From a bacterium (lineage in GTDB: Bacteria > Planctomycetota > Planctomycetia > Kolteriales > Kolteriaceae): DNA of 64,000 nucleotides. The DNA is taken from positions 1-64,000 of the forward strand of contig JAIELF010000034.1 in NCBI GenBank assembly GCA_019753235.1, written 5' to 3'. A program made the position numbers and the translations under genes. The notes under the pieces were generated by a model. That model searched no databases. It saw nothing but the letters and a program-made list of their open reading frames with translations, and was not told the origin of the DNA. This document shows, one piece after another, positions 1-8,564 of this stretch. How positions within the stretch are numbered: position 1 is the first letter of the stretch; each line of letters starts with the position of its first letter.

Positions 1-377
1 ACATGCTTGTCGGCCAACAAGCCCGCCGCCGTCGCGGGGGCGTGGGTATGATCGGGAGTCGCGACCACGATCGCGTCGATATCTTTTCGCTCGATCACTT
101 TTCGCCAGTCGGCCGTGGTGTCGGCTTTCGGGAAATTCGCTTTGGCCTTGTTGAGAAATCCTTCGTCCACGTCACACAGAACGACGAGGTTTTCGCCCGC
201 GACCGCGTTGAGGTTGTCCGCCGCTCGATTGGCGACACCGATCATGCCGATGTTGAGTTTTTCGTTGGGCGAGGCCGAGCGAGCCCGCGTGATCTCGGGG
301 GCCACAAAGTATCCCATACTCCCGACGGCACTTGCTCGCAAGAGATCGCGTCGCGAGAGTTTCTTATCGAGTGACAT
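1..377 (-). CDS. Gfo/Idh/MocA-family oxidoreductase, Tat-exported (5' part only)
   Basis: The gene reads leftwards and is cut by the window edge, leaving about 125 N-terminal residues from an ATG at 377 with an AGGAGAGAAGGA Shine-Dalgarno directly upstream. The N-terminus carries a twin-arginine signal (SRRDLLRAS), so the protein is probably exported folded. It is followed by a Rossmann dinucleotide-binding start (KLNIGMIGVANRA) and the family's typical VVATPDHTHA stretch around residue 110. Planctomycetes have many such secreted NAD(P)-dependent sugar oxidoreductases; the substrate cannot be read from this fragment. The catalytic C-terminal domain lies outside the window. Confidence 0.9.
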   Translation of the reverse strand, partial: MSLDKKLSRRDLLRASAVGSMGYFVAPEITRARSASPNEKLNIGMIGVANRAADNLNAVAGENLVVLCDVDEGFLNKAKANFPKADTTADWRKVIERKDIDAIVVATPDHTHAPATAAGLLADKH

Positions 378-500
378 TCCTTCTCTCCTCATTGGGGGGG
401 GGATCCGTTCAGCTCAGATCATCGCCTTACTCATGGCCGATTCTGATGCCGAGATTCACCACGACCCTCTTTTTCCAAACGAGATCTCCGCAAGGAGAAA

Positions 501-1480
501 TCAACCTAACATGGCCGGGCGGGGCTTGCCAGTATCTTGAGGGCTCGAAGCGGAGATGGATTTCTTAACTTCATTTGGTGCTGAATGCGAATCGGTGGTC
601 GGAAGAACGGCCCCTACGTCCGCAAGTCTCACTAAAAGTAAAAGCTGCGCAAGCGTCACTCCTTCGAGAAAAAACTGGGGGCGACGACAAACACTGGGTA
701 TCCATTCATCCACGGCCAGCTGAAGAAGCCGAATGGCAAGGATCGCTCCTACGAGGCTCAAAAGAATCAATAACCCGCTCCCGGAGAATACTCCCAGCGG
801 CCCGGTGAACGCCATGGAGGCCGTCGTCCAGAAAAAGAAACGGGCATCGACGCGACGTCGGCTTATCAACATCCCCATCCCAAAAACAATCCCGACAATC
901 ACAAAGACCACCAGGTTATCGGTCAACATCGTTGTCACCGATACAGGATTCATTGCCGGGGCTCCTGTCGTTGGGACGGAGCCTTCGCCAGCAGGGGAAA
1001 GCCATCGAGACATGATCAAGGCAATTCGCTGAAGAAACGTCGCGGAGACACCAGCGGCCAACAGGTAGCGAACAAAATCTTTGATCGAGACGGGTCGAAC
1101 ATCGCGGATCCAAGATCGAACCCAAGGCGAAAAAACATCGCGGTCACGTACGCCACAAAAAAGAGTTCCCAACTGTTGATGCATGCCGCCAACAGACCGG
1201 CCACGACCGGCGGAATCTCCCTCCACTTCCAATCTGAAACCACGAAGACCATCCAGAAGGGTGACGTATGCAGGAACAAGTTGACGGGAAGAGACTCCAT
1301 CTCGGTGGCTGTTCGATAGGCTTGGACGGCATGTTCGATCCCGATGATCAGCAAGGCGATGAAACCCCGACCCAGACCCGCCGAGGACCAACCATAATTC
1401 CGCACAGCAAGCGCGACGACCAGCACGACAAAGAAACTCGTCAAGAGAACCGTATCGCTCTGTAGAAAATCCAACGACAC
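501..1480 (-). pseudogene. Multi-pass membrane protein with a single-base frameshift
   Basis: Two overlapping reading frames form one hydrophobic protein of about 326 residues. The first runs from ATG 1480 and gives membrane segments such as VLLTSFFVVLVVALAV. The second continues to a stop at 501 with segments such as NLVVFVIVGIVFGMGMLIS. Switching frame at the run of six A at 1130-1135 (six T on the coding strand) restores a smooth sequence, AMFFSPWVRSWIRDVRPVSI. One base is missing relative to an intact gene, either a real mutation or a homopolymer sequencing error. I do not recognise the family. It is divergent from the DUF1501 gene and nothing beside it suggests a role. Confidence 0.6.
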
Positions 1481-1666
1481 TCCGCCCCTCTCAACCAGGA
1501 TTCGAAAGCTTTGTTCCCTTCCCTGAGAAACATCGTTCGCAGGGCGAACCTCCCCGATCAGGCACGAAATGGGAATCGATCCAATCCTCGGGATTATCCG
1601 AGATGCATGGAGAAGCCCGAAATGTTAGAGTATACGCTGGTGGGCAGACCTGACGAGAGACCCCAG

Positions 1667-3022
1667 ATGAGCATGCTCTTTTCTCGACGAACGTTCATTC
1701 GCTCGAATGTTCTCGCGGGCGGAATACTCCCGGTTGGCTTGGCGTCTCTCCTCGGCAAAACCGATCTGGTTTCCGCATCGACGGGGCCGGTCTCACCCCG
1801 CGTCAAATCTTGCATTTTGATCTTCTACTACGGCGGGCCCAGCCATCTAGATACGTGGGACATGAAGCCTGATGCCCCGGCAGAGATTCGCGGACCCTTT
1901 CGGCCCATCGCGACAAAAGTTCCCGGCTTGGTGGTAGGAGAGCACTTACCGAACTGTGCCAAAGTCATGGACAAAGTTTCGATCATCCGTTCGATGCATC
2001 ATGGGATGAAGAACCATAATTCGGCCGCCGTCGAAGCTCTTTGTGGCCGAACACCACTGCGCGGAGATCTCGAACTTCTTTCCGACGATGAATTGAGCTT
2101 TCCCTGCTACGGCGCTTTGTTTGAGTATCTGAATTCCGACCAAGGTCGGGAACTGAGCGCTGTTGCACTTCCCCATGTGATGAGAAACGTCGTCCGCCTT
2201 CCGGGTCAAGATGCCGGCCTGCTTGGTCGATCGTACTCGCCGTTTCAGATCGAGGCCGATCCCAGCTTGCCGGATTTCCGTGTCAACGCCATCGATCTTC
2301 CGAGCGAGATCTCGGCCGATCGCTTTGACGGTCGGCAATCGCTGCTCGAGAAACTCGCGACCGGCCCCGCTAGCAATGGGCGCGATCCGATGTTGGCGTA
2401 TTACCAAAGGGCGTTCGGGTTGATTCGATCTCCCAGATTGCGATCCAGCCTGGATCTGAATCGTGAATCTGCCTCGGTTCGCGATCGCTTCGGCCGGCAC
2501 AAACTAGGCCAGAGCCTATTGTTGGCTCGGCGATTGGTTGAAGCCGAGGTCCCTTTTGTGACGGTTTATGACGGCGTTCATAATGGCCAGGATGTCAACT
2601 GGGACAGTCACGCGAAGGTCTTCGATCGGTTGCAAAACCATCTTCTACCCCCTGCGGATGAGAGCTTGGCCGCACTGCTCGTCGATCTCGACGAGCGAGG
2701 TTTGCTCGATTCGACACTGGTAATCGCGATGGGTGAATTCGGCCGAACTCCCAAGATCAATCAAAGCGCAGGCCGAGATCATTGGCCGGATTGCTACAGC
2801 GTGCTGTTGGCCGGCGGTGGGATTAAGAAAGGATATATTCACGGAGAAAGCGATCACTGGGGAGCGTACCCCGAGCGCGACCCCGTCACGCCCGGCGACT
2901 TGGCAGCCACCATTTTCTGGGCGTTCGGCATCGATCCCCAAAAGGAGATGCACGACAAGACCGGCCGACCTTTTTCCCTCGCGGCGGGCCAGCCGATCCT
3001 ATCTCTCTTCGACAGAGGTTAA
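1667..3022 (+). CDS. DUF1501 domain-containing protein
   Basis: A 451-residue protein of the DUF1501 family, a secreted sulfatase-fold family greatly expanded in planctomycetes; no reaction has been settled for most members. I chose ATG 1667 because it places a Tat signal at the very start (SRRTFIRSNVLAGG); the frame stays open upstream to 1511 without a signal. Family landmarks are visible: ILIFYYGGPSHLDTWDMKPD near residue 50, SMHHGMKNHNSA near 110, and the C-terminal GEFGRTPKINQSAGRDHWP, which supplies the conserved Asp/His cluster. In planctomycetes such genes usually follow a DUF1549/DUF1553 cytochrome-like gene. None is adjacent here. Confidence 0.9.
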   Translation: MSMLFSRRTFIRSNVLAGGILPVGLASLLGKTDLVSASTGPVSPRVKSCILIFYYGGPSHLDTWDMKPDAPAEIRGPFRPIATKVPGLVVGEHLPNCAKVMDKVSIIRSMHHGMKNHNSAAVEALCGRTPLRGDLELLSDDELSFPCYGALFEYLNSDQGRELSAVALPHVMRNVVRLPGQDAGLLGRSYSPFQIEADPSLPDFRVNAIDLPSEISADRFDGRQSLLEKLATGPASNGRDPMLAYYQRAFGLIRSPRLRSSLDLNRESASVRDRFGRHKLGQSLLLARRLVEAEVPFVTVYDGVHNGQDVNWDSHAKVFDRLQNHLLPPADESLAALLVDLDERGLLDSTLVIAMGEFGRTPKINQSAGRDHWPDCYSVLLAGGGIKKGYIHGESDHWGAYPERDPVTPGDLAATIFWAFGIDPQKEMHDKTGRPFSLAAGQPILSLFDRG

Positions 3023-3025
3023 TGC

Positions 3026-3373
3026 CTACTCGGCAGCGGGCTCTTCCTCGATGATCGGCTCTTTCACCGGTTGAATGAAGTAGGGACCCTTCCCCTTGCC
3101 CGCCATGTCCTGCAGCTTCTTTTCCGCCTCGGCTCGCTCGGCATAGGGGAACGCCGCCACTTGCTGATTGCTGTTGTCGAAAACGCCCCAAACCATGCGA
3201 AGACGCTCGGGAGTCTTCGAACTCTTGCTCTTCTTGGTCGTTTTCTTCGTGGTCTTCTTGGGGGACTTGGTCGTGGACTTAGCGGTCTTTGTTACCTTTT
3301 CCTTCTTCTCCGCCGCCTCGGCAGCCTTGCGAAGTTCAATTCGACCAGGAGACTTGCCGGTACGTCGAGCCAT
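3026..3373 (-). CDS. Small lysine-rich protein with histone-tail-like N-terminus
   Basis: A 115-residue protein ending 3 bases from the convergent DUF1501 gene. Residues 1-55 are very rich in Lys, Thr and Ser and contain SPKKTTKKTTKKSKSSKTP, similar in composition to bacterial histone-H1-like tails and SPKK-type minor-groove DNA contacts. Residues 57-115 form a compact, ordered-looking domain (RMVWGVFDNSNQQVAAFPYA, then a charged helix and PYFIQPVKEPI) with an acidic end. I do not recognise this second domain with certainty. The start ATG 3373 has a GAGAAAGAA motif upstream. Binding to DNA or another polyanion is only an inference from composition. Confidence 0.75.
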   Translation of the reverse strand: MARRTGKSPGRIELRKAAEAAEKKEKVTKTAKSTTKSPKKTTKKTTKKSKSSKTPERLRMVWGVFDNSNQQVAAFPYAERAEAEKKLQDMAGKGKGPYFIQPVKEPIIEEEPAAE

Positions 3374-3428
3374 CAGCGGATTTCTTTCTCAATCTGGAGG
3401 AAAACAACCCCTTCACCAAGAGTCCTTT

Positions 3429-4517
3429 CTACGAATGGACCCCCTCAGACCCAAGCCCCTCCTCTTTCGTTCCACCCCAAAGAGCCAGTGCCCACCGGGC
3501 CGTATGGCGAACCACCTCGGAGGAATCCGAAGCCAAGTCCGCAACGATCGGCCGACAGCCCATCCCTCCCGCATGGACGGCCGCGATGATCGCATTGCGA
3601 ACCAATCGATCCCGATCAGCCCGGACCATCGAAGAGCCTTCCCACCGGACCGAAAACGATTCGGGCGTGAGCCGAAGCAGCTCCTCCAGCGGGACAGGAT
3701 CGCTTCCTGGCCAGGGAAGAAAGAGAGGTTCCGCCACCCGGGATCGGCGCGGCGACACTTCGTTCCAAGGACAAACCTCCTGGCAGATGTCGCAACCGTA
3801 AACCCACGGACCCATCTTCCGCGCGAGAGGTTCCTCAATTGCGGAGCGATGTTCAATCGTGAGGTAACTAATGCATCGCCGGGCATCCAGTTGATAGGGC
3901 CCCTCCAATGCTTGCGTCGGGCAGGCGTCGATACACTGTTGACAAGACCCACAGTGATCCGTCTCGGTTGGTTCGTCGTAGTCGAGTTCCGCATCGACCA
4001 GCAGCACACCGAGAAACAACCAGCTTCCGACTCGCTGATCGAGGAGAAGGGTATTCTTTCCGATCCAGCCGAGCCCCGCGAGAACCGCGTAATCCCGCTC
4101 CATAATCGGAGCACTATCGACCGCGCGCCGGCTGTTGACGTCCGGATAGTTGGACTTCAAATTCTCTCCCATGCGACGAAGCTTCGCTCGAATCACGTCG
4201 TGATAATCGGTTCCCCACGCATAGCGAGAAATCCGCGCCGAACCTTCGGGGGAGAGTTCCGGCTCTTTGGTTCGATAGCTGAGACCAACAACCACGACAC
4301 TTTTGACGCCATCGAGGATCAATGATGGATCGCGGCGAACGGGTAGACTCTCTTCGAGATACTTCATCTCGCCGTGCATGCCGGCCTCAAGCCATGCCGT
4401 CAGCCGATCAGTCCCCAAATCCTTCGTTGCCGGCGCAATGCCGACCAGATCGAAGCCGACCTCTTTGGCCCATCGACGAAGATCACTCGATATCTGCCGT
4501 TGCCGTTTAGGCGTCAT
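3429..4517 (-). CDS. queG: Epoxyqueuosine reductase QueG
   Basis: A 362-residue protein matching QueG, the cytosolic cobalamin-dependent enzyme that reduces epoxyqueuosine to queuosine at tRNA position 34. The N-terminal half contains the catalytic aspartate at residue 134 (RAVDSAPIMER). The ferredoxin-like domain has two 4Fe-4S motifs: Cys189, 192, 195 and 199 (CGSCQQCIDACP), and Cys215 with Cys242, 245 and 249 (YGCDICQEVCPWN). The C-terminus is a short helical repeat region. Its ATG lies inside the stop of the upstream peptidase gene (ATGA, 4 bases shared), so the two are translationally coupled. No other queuosine genes are in the window. Confidence 0.96.
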   Translation of the reverse strand: MTPKRQRQISSDLRRWAKEVGFDLVGIAPATKDLGTDRLTAWLEAGMHGEMKYLEESLPVRRDPSLILDGVKSVVVVGLSYRTKEPELSPEGSARISRYAWGTDYHDVIRAKLRRMGENLKSNYPDVNSRRAVDSAPIMERDYAVLAGLGWIGKNTLLLDQRVGSWLFLGVLLVDAELDYDEPTETDHCGSCQQCIDACPTQALEGPYQLDARRCISYLTIEHRSAIEEPLARKMGPWVYGCDICQEVCPWNEVSPRRSRVAEPLFLPWPGSDPVPLEELLRLTPESFSVRWEGSSMVRADRDRLVRNAIIAAVHAGGMGCRPIVADLASDSSEVVRHTARWALALWGGTKEEGLGSEGVHS

Positions 4518-6160
4518 GAGTTCGCCCAGCGCGTCACCTCAAGGAAAGGCTCCACCGCGAAGGAATCACCGGTTAGCTTTTCGAGCAACTCTCGCCAGGG
4601 ATAGCGTGCCCCCGAGTGAAACATTCGCTCCTTCAGAAAAGCCCCCGCCGAGGGGTTCATGAACATCCCGCCGCACTGCTGCCGAACCGCTTGTTCAAGC
4701 TGCGTGCCGAAGACTTCTCCCAGGAGGTAGTTCTGGTAATAGGCGGGGAAACCGACGAAATGGATCTTCGCGGACCAGTCGTGGTCCATTCGGTCCGGCT
4801 CGGGTCGGCGAACCTCTTGATACTCTTCGACGATATCCCACCATAGCCGACCCAGATCGGTTCGCGATGGATTCCGGTACAGCTCCCGTTCGAAGTGGCA
4901 CATCACCAGAACCCATCGGGTAAAGACAAGATGCTTCTCCGCAATCTGTCGCCGCCCGCGCGACGCGATCTGTTCAGCGGCCGACCGATCGACACCGGCG
5001 ATCTTCGTCAACCAATCGATATCGAGAAGGTGTCTTTCCATCAATAAAGCAATCGCTTCATTGGCCAGCAGATGGGCATCATCTCTTAGGATGTACGGAG
5101 CGCTCGGGTCCAGCGATTCACCATAGACTGCGTGCCCGAACTCATGCAACATCGTCGACATCCAGCGTGCCCCGGGAACGACATTGCAAAGGACACGAAC
5201 GTCACTCGGCGCAACAATCGTAGTGCAGAAGGCATGTTGACACTTTTTGCTTGTTGAGGGGTCTCCCGGGTAAAGATCGCTGCGAGCAATGATGGGGCGA
5301 ATATCAAAACCAAGTTCGTCAAAAGATCGAACCGTCAACTCGACGACATCTTTGTTTGCGAAAAGGGGATCGAGATCTAACGAGTCTTCTACCTTCGGGA
5401 CCGACTGAAAGAACCGGTCGCCGTAGTGCCAGGGGCGCAGCGCCGACGAATCGATCGAGAACCGCTCGGCAAGCTTCGCGTCGAGATTCTTCTTCCAGGT
5501 TTGAAACACCGGACGCGTGACGCGATCGAGCTCCGCCAATGTCTCAAAGAGCCAGCCTGGATCAAGCTCGCTAAGCGTCAGCGACGATTGATACGCATCG
5601 GGATGACCTATCTCTCGTGCCGCTTCGTTTCGCAATCCGATCAGCGAGGTCAGACGTTCATAGACCGGTGCGGCTTTGCCCTCGTCTCCGCGAAAGTCGG
5701 CGATCCGTTTGCTCGCTCGCCAAGCTGTTTCGACTTCCAGCGAATCACGACTCTCGGCCAGGATGCGATCGATCCGATTGTCGCCGACGCGCTCGCCCGC
5801 TAGATCGGCCCGAAAGCCGTTGTATTGTTGAACCAAACTCGCCTCCTCGGCCGCCAGCCGATCGATCTTCTCCTCGTTGATCTGCTGGCGGGCCATCGCG
5901 CTTGACCATCGGTCAAGCTGACGCGAGAGGCTTGCCCCCCGCTCGGCCGACTTCTGACGGCGAAGGTTTTGCAAAAGGTCATAATCGGAACGATTCGCCA
6001 GACGCCGCATCACCTGCTTTTGACAGGTTTCCACACGAGCAAATGCTTCCGCCTCTCCCGTACACTCGGCATCCCACTGAGCCCGACGAAGCTCGGTTTC
6101 CATCGGCTCGATGTCGTTCTCCAGCCGTCGACACAGTTCGGTTTCTGCCGTTGGGTTCAT
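4514..6160 (-). CDS. M2/M3-family zinc metallopeptidase
   Basis: A 548-residue, mostly helical protein with the zinc motif HEFGH at about residues 339-343 and a likely third zinc ligand in LLANEAIALLMERH some 25-30 residues later. This pattern belongs to the gluzincin M2/M3 peptidases (angiotensin-converting-enzyme/oligoendopeptidase fold). There is no signal peptide, so it is probably a cytosolic oligopeptidase. The start chosen is ATG 6160, behind AAAGGAAGGAAAC; a GTG at 6178 would place that Shine-Dalgarno inside the gene. It overlaps queG by 4 bases. Whether it is closer to M2 or M3 needs a profile search. Confidence 0.88.
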   Translation of the reverse strand: MNPTAETELCRRLENDIEPMETELRRAQWDAECTGEAEAFARVETCQKQVMRRLANRSDYDLLQNLRRQKSAERGASLSRQLDRWSSAMARQQINEEKIDRLAAEEASLVQQYNGFRADLAGERVGDNRIDRILAESRDSLEVETAWRASKRIADFRGDEGKAAPVYERLTSLIGLRNEAAREIGHPDAYQSSLTLSELDPGWLFETLAELDRVTRPVFQTWKKNLDAKLAERFSIDSSALRPWHYGDRFFQSVPKVEDSLDLDPLFANKDVVELTVRSFDELGFDIRPIIARSDLYPGDPSTSKKCQHAFCTTIVAPSDVRVLCNVVPGARWMSTMLHEFGHAVYGESLDPSAPYILRDDAHLLANEAIALLMERHLLDIDWLTKIAGVDRSAAEQIASRGRRQIAEKHLVFTRWVLVMCHFERELYRNPSRTDLGRLWWDIVEEYQEVRRPEPDRMDHDWSAKIHFVGFPAYYQNYLLGEVFGTQLEQAVRQQCGGMFMNPSAGAFLKERMFHSGARYPWRELLEKLTGDSFAVEPFLEVTRWANS

Positions 6161-6383
6161 GTTTCCTTCCTTTCTCACACCGGTTTGATCACTTCATGAT
6201 AAACGGGGAAGAGGGCGCAGGCTCGCCGGTTACTGACGAAGCGACAAAGTCGGCAGCATCGCGAAAATCGGCAAACACGGAAGAACAGCTCAAATCGGAC
6301 AACTTGTTAGCCGATATAGCCGATAGAGGCTCGACCGCGCCCGCGTGGGTCGCTTGGAAGAGTCTTAAAAAGGGACCACCCGC

Positions 6384-7607
6384 GTGCGGCGACTCTTTCT
6401 CGCATGGCTGGCGACAAGCTGCTTGATGGTCACCGGCTGCGCGGTGCACAAGCGAGCCCAGAATCCGCTGCCGGGCGTCTTTCGTGTCGCCGTCGTCGAT
6501 TTTGTCGACAAAACCAACGGCGCCGAGGGTCTCAGCACGACCAAAGTGACCGAGATCTTCGCCAGCGAGCTGCAAAAAATCCCCTCCTACGAAGTTGTTC
6601 CCGTGCAAGAGGTTCGCGAGGTGCTCGGGCCAGCCCGCATCGACACCAATCAGCCACAGTTGGCCTTTGAGATTGCTCGGGCGGTGCATGCACAAGCCAT
6701 CATCATCGGTTCGATCAATGAGTACCGCGCGCACTATCCGCCTCGAGTTTCGCTCCATTGCGAGATGTACGCGATGGTGACCGGCCAACCCGAAGCGGTG
6801 ACGGTCTCTCCCGAGATGGAAGTCGAGAAGAATCGGCAACCCCTTCAAGATTTGCTATCTCCCTTGGCATTGCCGATGTTGCCCTTCGACAAGAAGGGAC
6901 ATGGCAAAAAGAATTGTCACGCTTGCGGCAACTGCTGGGGCTGCAAACATGGTGGCAAATGCCACGCCGGCCGAGGCCTAGGCTGGAAGAACGTCGGCTC
7001 GCAGAACATCGACATGACCCAGACGCCTGGCACGCCCTCGACAAAAACAACAACCGAGACACCCGCCGGCGATGGACCGAGCGAAACCCCGGAATCCGCC
7101 ATTCAGCAAATGTCGGCGAAGTCGTTTACACCAGAGAAATCGTCCAACGATTCGTCCGCTTCGTCGGCCGTGAAAAACGCCAATCAATTGGAAGAGATGG
7201 AAATCGTCGACGAAGATGCGGAGATTACCTCCCCTTCTCCCGAGCCTCCTCTCGAACAAACTCCTGAGACGACGGAGGATTTTCTCCGTGGACAAATTCC
7301 AGCGTATCGGCTTGGTGTCAAGCAGGCGATCGACCCCATCCCGATTGTCGAACCCTGGGTCATTCGCCATAGCCGAGTTTTCGACAGCACCAACATCGGC
7401 CTGACGCGCAAGCTGAGGGACTATTACTTCTTCAATGACGATCTTCGCGGCGGCGACTGGCAAGGGTATCTCCTTCGCAATGAAGATTTCGTCCGCTTCG
7501 CGTGCAATCAGATGATCTTTGAAATGCTCGAAGCGGCAGGCGGCGACTGGAAATCACTTTGTGGTGTTCGATTACCCAAACCTTGGCTACCCTGGCCGCC
7601 ACGTTAA
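6384..7607 (+). CDS. CsgG-like lipoprotein with cysteine-rich insert
   Basis: A 407-residue lipoprotein with signal peptide and lipobox LMVTGC (Cys19). Residues 30-150 have a CsgG/TolB-N-like pattern (FRVAVVDFVDKTNGAEGL, ELQKIPSYEVVP, AQAIIIGSINEY), a fold seen in outer-membrane-associated lipoproteins. It is followed by a basic, Cys/His-rich segment with Cys178, 181, 184, 187 and 193 (spacing 2-2-2-5), then a Ser/Thr/Glu-rich linker of about 100 residues. The end (YYFFNDDLRGGDWQGYLLRNEDFVRFACNQM) is an ordered C-terminal domain. The start is GTG 6384 with AAAGGGA 8 bases upstream. xerC follows 18 bases later. The function is unknown. Confidence 0.8.
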   Translation: MRRLFLAWLATSCLMVTGCAVHKRAQNPLPGVFRVAVVDFVDKTNGAEGLSTTKVTEIFASELQKIPSYEVVPVQEVREVLGPARIDTNQPQLAFEIARAVHAQAIIIGSINEYRAHYPPRVSLHCEMYAMVTGQPEAVTVSPEMEVEKNRQPLQDLLSPLALPMLPFDKKGHGKKNCHACGNCWGCKHGGKCHAGRGLGWKNVGSQNIDMTQTPGTPSTKTTTETPAGDGPSETPESAIQQMSAKSFTPEKSSNDSSASSAVKNANQLEEMEIVDEDAEITSPSPEPPLEQTPETTEDFLRGQIPAYRLGVKQAIDPIPIVEPWVIRHSRVFDSTNIGLTRKLRDYYFFNDDLRGGDWQGYLLRNEDFVRFACNQMIFEMLEAAGGDWKSLCGVRLPKPWLPWPPR

Positions 7608-7625
7608 AAGAGAGGGACGATTCGC

Positions 7626-8537
7626 GTGAGTACGCTCCTCGAAACCGAGGTCGACCGCTTTCTCGATTACTTGCGTCTCGAAAGACACTCGTCGCCACAC
7701 ACGATCAAGGGGTATGCCGAGGATCTCGTCACTCTGCGTGAATATCTCGGTCGCATCCATTCTCCTCCATCGATCGAACAACTCGAAACCCGGACCATCC
7801 GTGCCTACTTGGCTTGGTTGCATGAGTCGGGCTTGGCCGCTTCGAGCATCGCGAGAAAGCTCTCGAGCTTGCGATCGTTCTGCAAATTTCTTTGTCGAGA
7901 GGGTCTCTTCGAACGGAACCCGACCGAAGGACTTCGCGGGCCTAAGACTCGCCGACCGCTGCCACGCGTGATGGGGGATGAACAGATTGAAAAGCTGCTC
8001 GACGCTCCGCCGGCCGACATGCCATTAGGAAGACGCGATCGAGCTTGGCTGGAGACGGCCTATGCCGGCGGATTGCGCGTCAGCGAACTGGTTGGCATCA
8101 ACGTCGAAGATCTCAACCTCGCCGACGGGACCGTGCGGATTCGCGGCAAGGGGAAGCGAGAGCGAATCGCGATGATCGGTACCTTTGCCGTGCGAGCTAT
8201 CCGAGCCTGGCTCGCGGATCGTCGACCGGCACCCAAAGCCGCCAAAGCCTTGTTTCTCAACAAAAGCGGGACTCGATTGAGCGCTCGGAGTGTTGGTCGG
8301 CTCCTGGAAAAGTACCTGGCGCTGGCGGGTCTGGATCCACGTACCAGCCCCCACACATTACGCCACACGTTCGCGACGCATCTGCTCAATCGGGGCGCGG
8401 ATATTCGCAGCGTGCAAGAACTGCTTGGCCACGCCAGCATCACCACCACGCAAATCTACACGCATTTGACAGGCGAAAGGCTCAAACGAGAGTACGACAA
8501 AGTTCACGAGAAACCGAAATCACCCAAGTCGGCTTGA
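7626..8537 (+). CDS. xerC: Tyrosine recombinase XerC-like
   Basis: A 303-residue tyrosine recombinase of standard Xer length. The N-terminal SAM-like DNA-binding domain covers residues 1-100. The catalytic domain has every expected residue: Arg151 (GGLRVSEL), Lys175 (GKGKRER), His243/Arg246 (SPHTLRHTFATHL), His269 (LLGHASITTTQ) and the nucleophile Tyr278 (QIYTHL). The Xer enzymes resolve chromosome dimers at dif sites during division. No integron or phage context is present, so a housekeeping role is most likely; XerC and XerD cannot be told apart by eye. It starts at GTG 7626 behind GAGGGA, just after the lipoprotein gene. Confidence 0.93.
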   Translation: MSTLLETEVDRFLDYLRLERHSSPHTIKGYAEDLVTLREYLGRIHSPPSIEQLETRTIRAYLAWLHESGLAASSIARKLSSLRSFCKFLCREGLFERNPTEGLRGPKTRRPLPRVMGDEQIEKLLDAPPADMPLGRRDRAWLETAYAGGLRVSELVGINVEDLNLADGTVRIRGKGKRERIAMIGTFAVRAIRAWLADRRPAPKAAKALFLNKSGTRLSARSVGRLLEKYLALAGLDPRTSPHTLRHTFATHLLNRGADIRSVQELLGHASITTTQIYTHLTGERLKREYDKVHEKPKSPKSA

Positions 8538-8564
8538 TCCCCTTCGAATCGATGCGATCAAGAC

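Noticed and set aside
1016-1480. A programmed -1 frameshift in the membrane gene
   Set aside because: The site is not a canonical X-XXY-YYZ heptamer and no downstream stimulatory structure was seen. A homopolymer indel is simpler.
3168-4325. A 385-codon plus-strand frame across the lysine-rich gene and queG
   Set aside because: It overlaps two supported minus-strand genes and shows no motif of its own.
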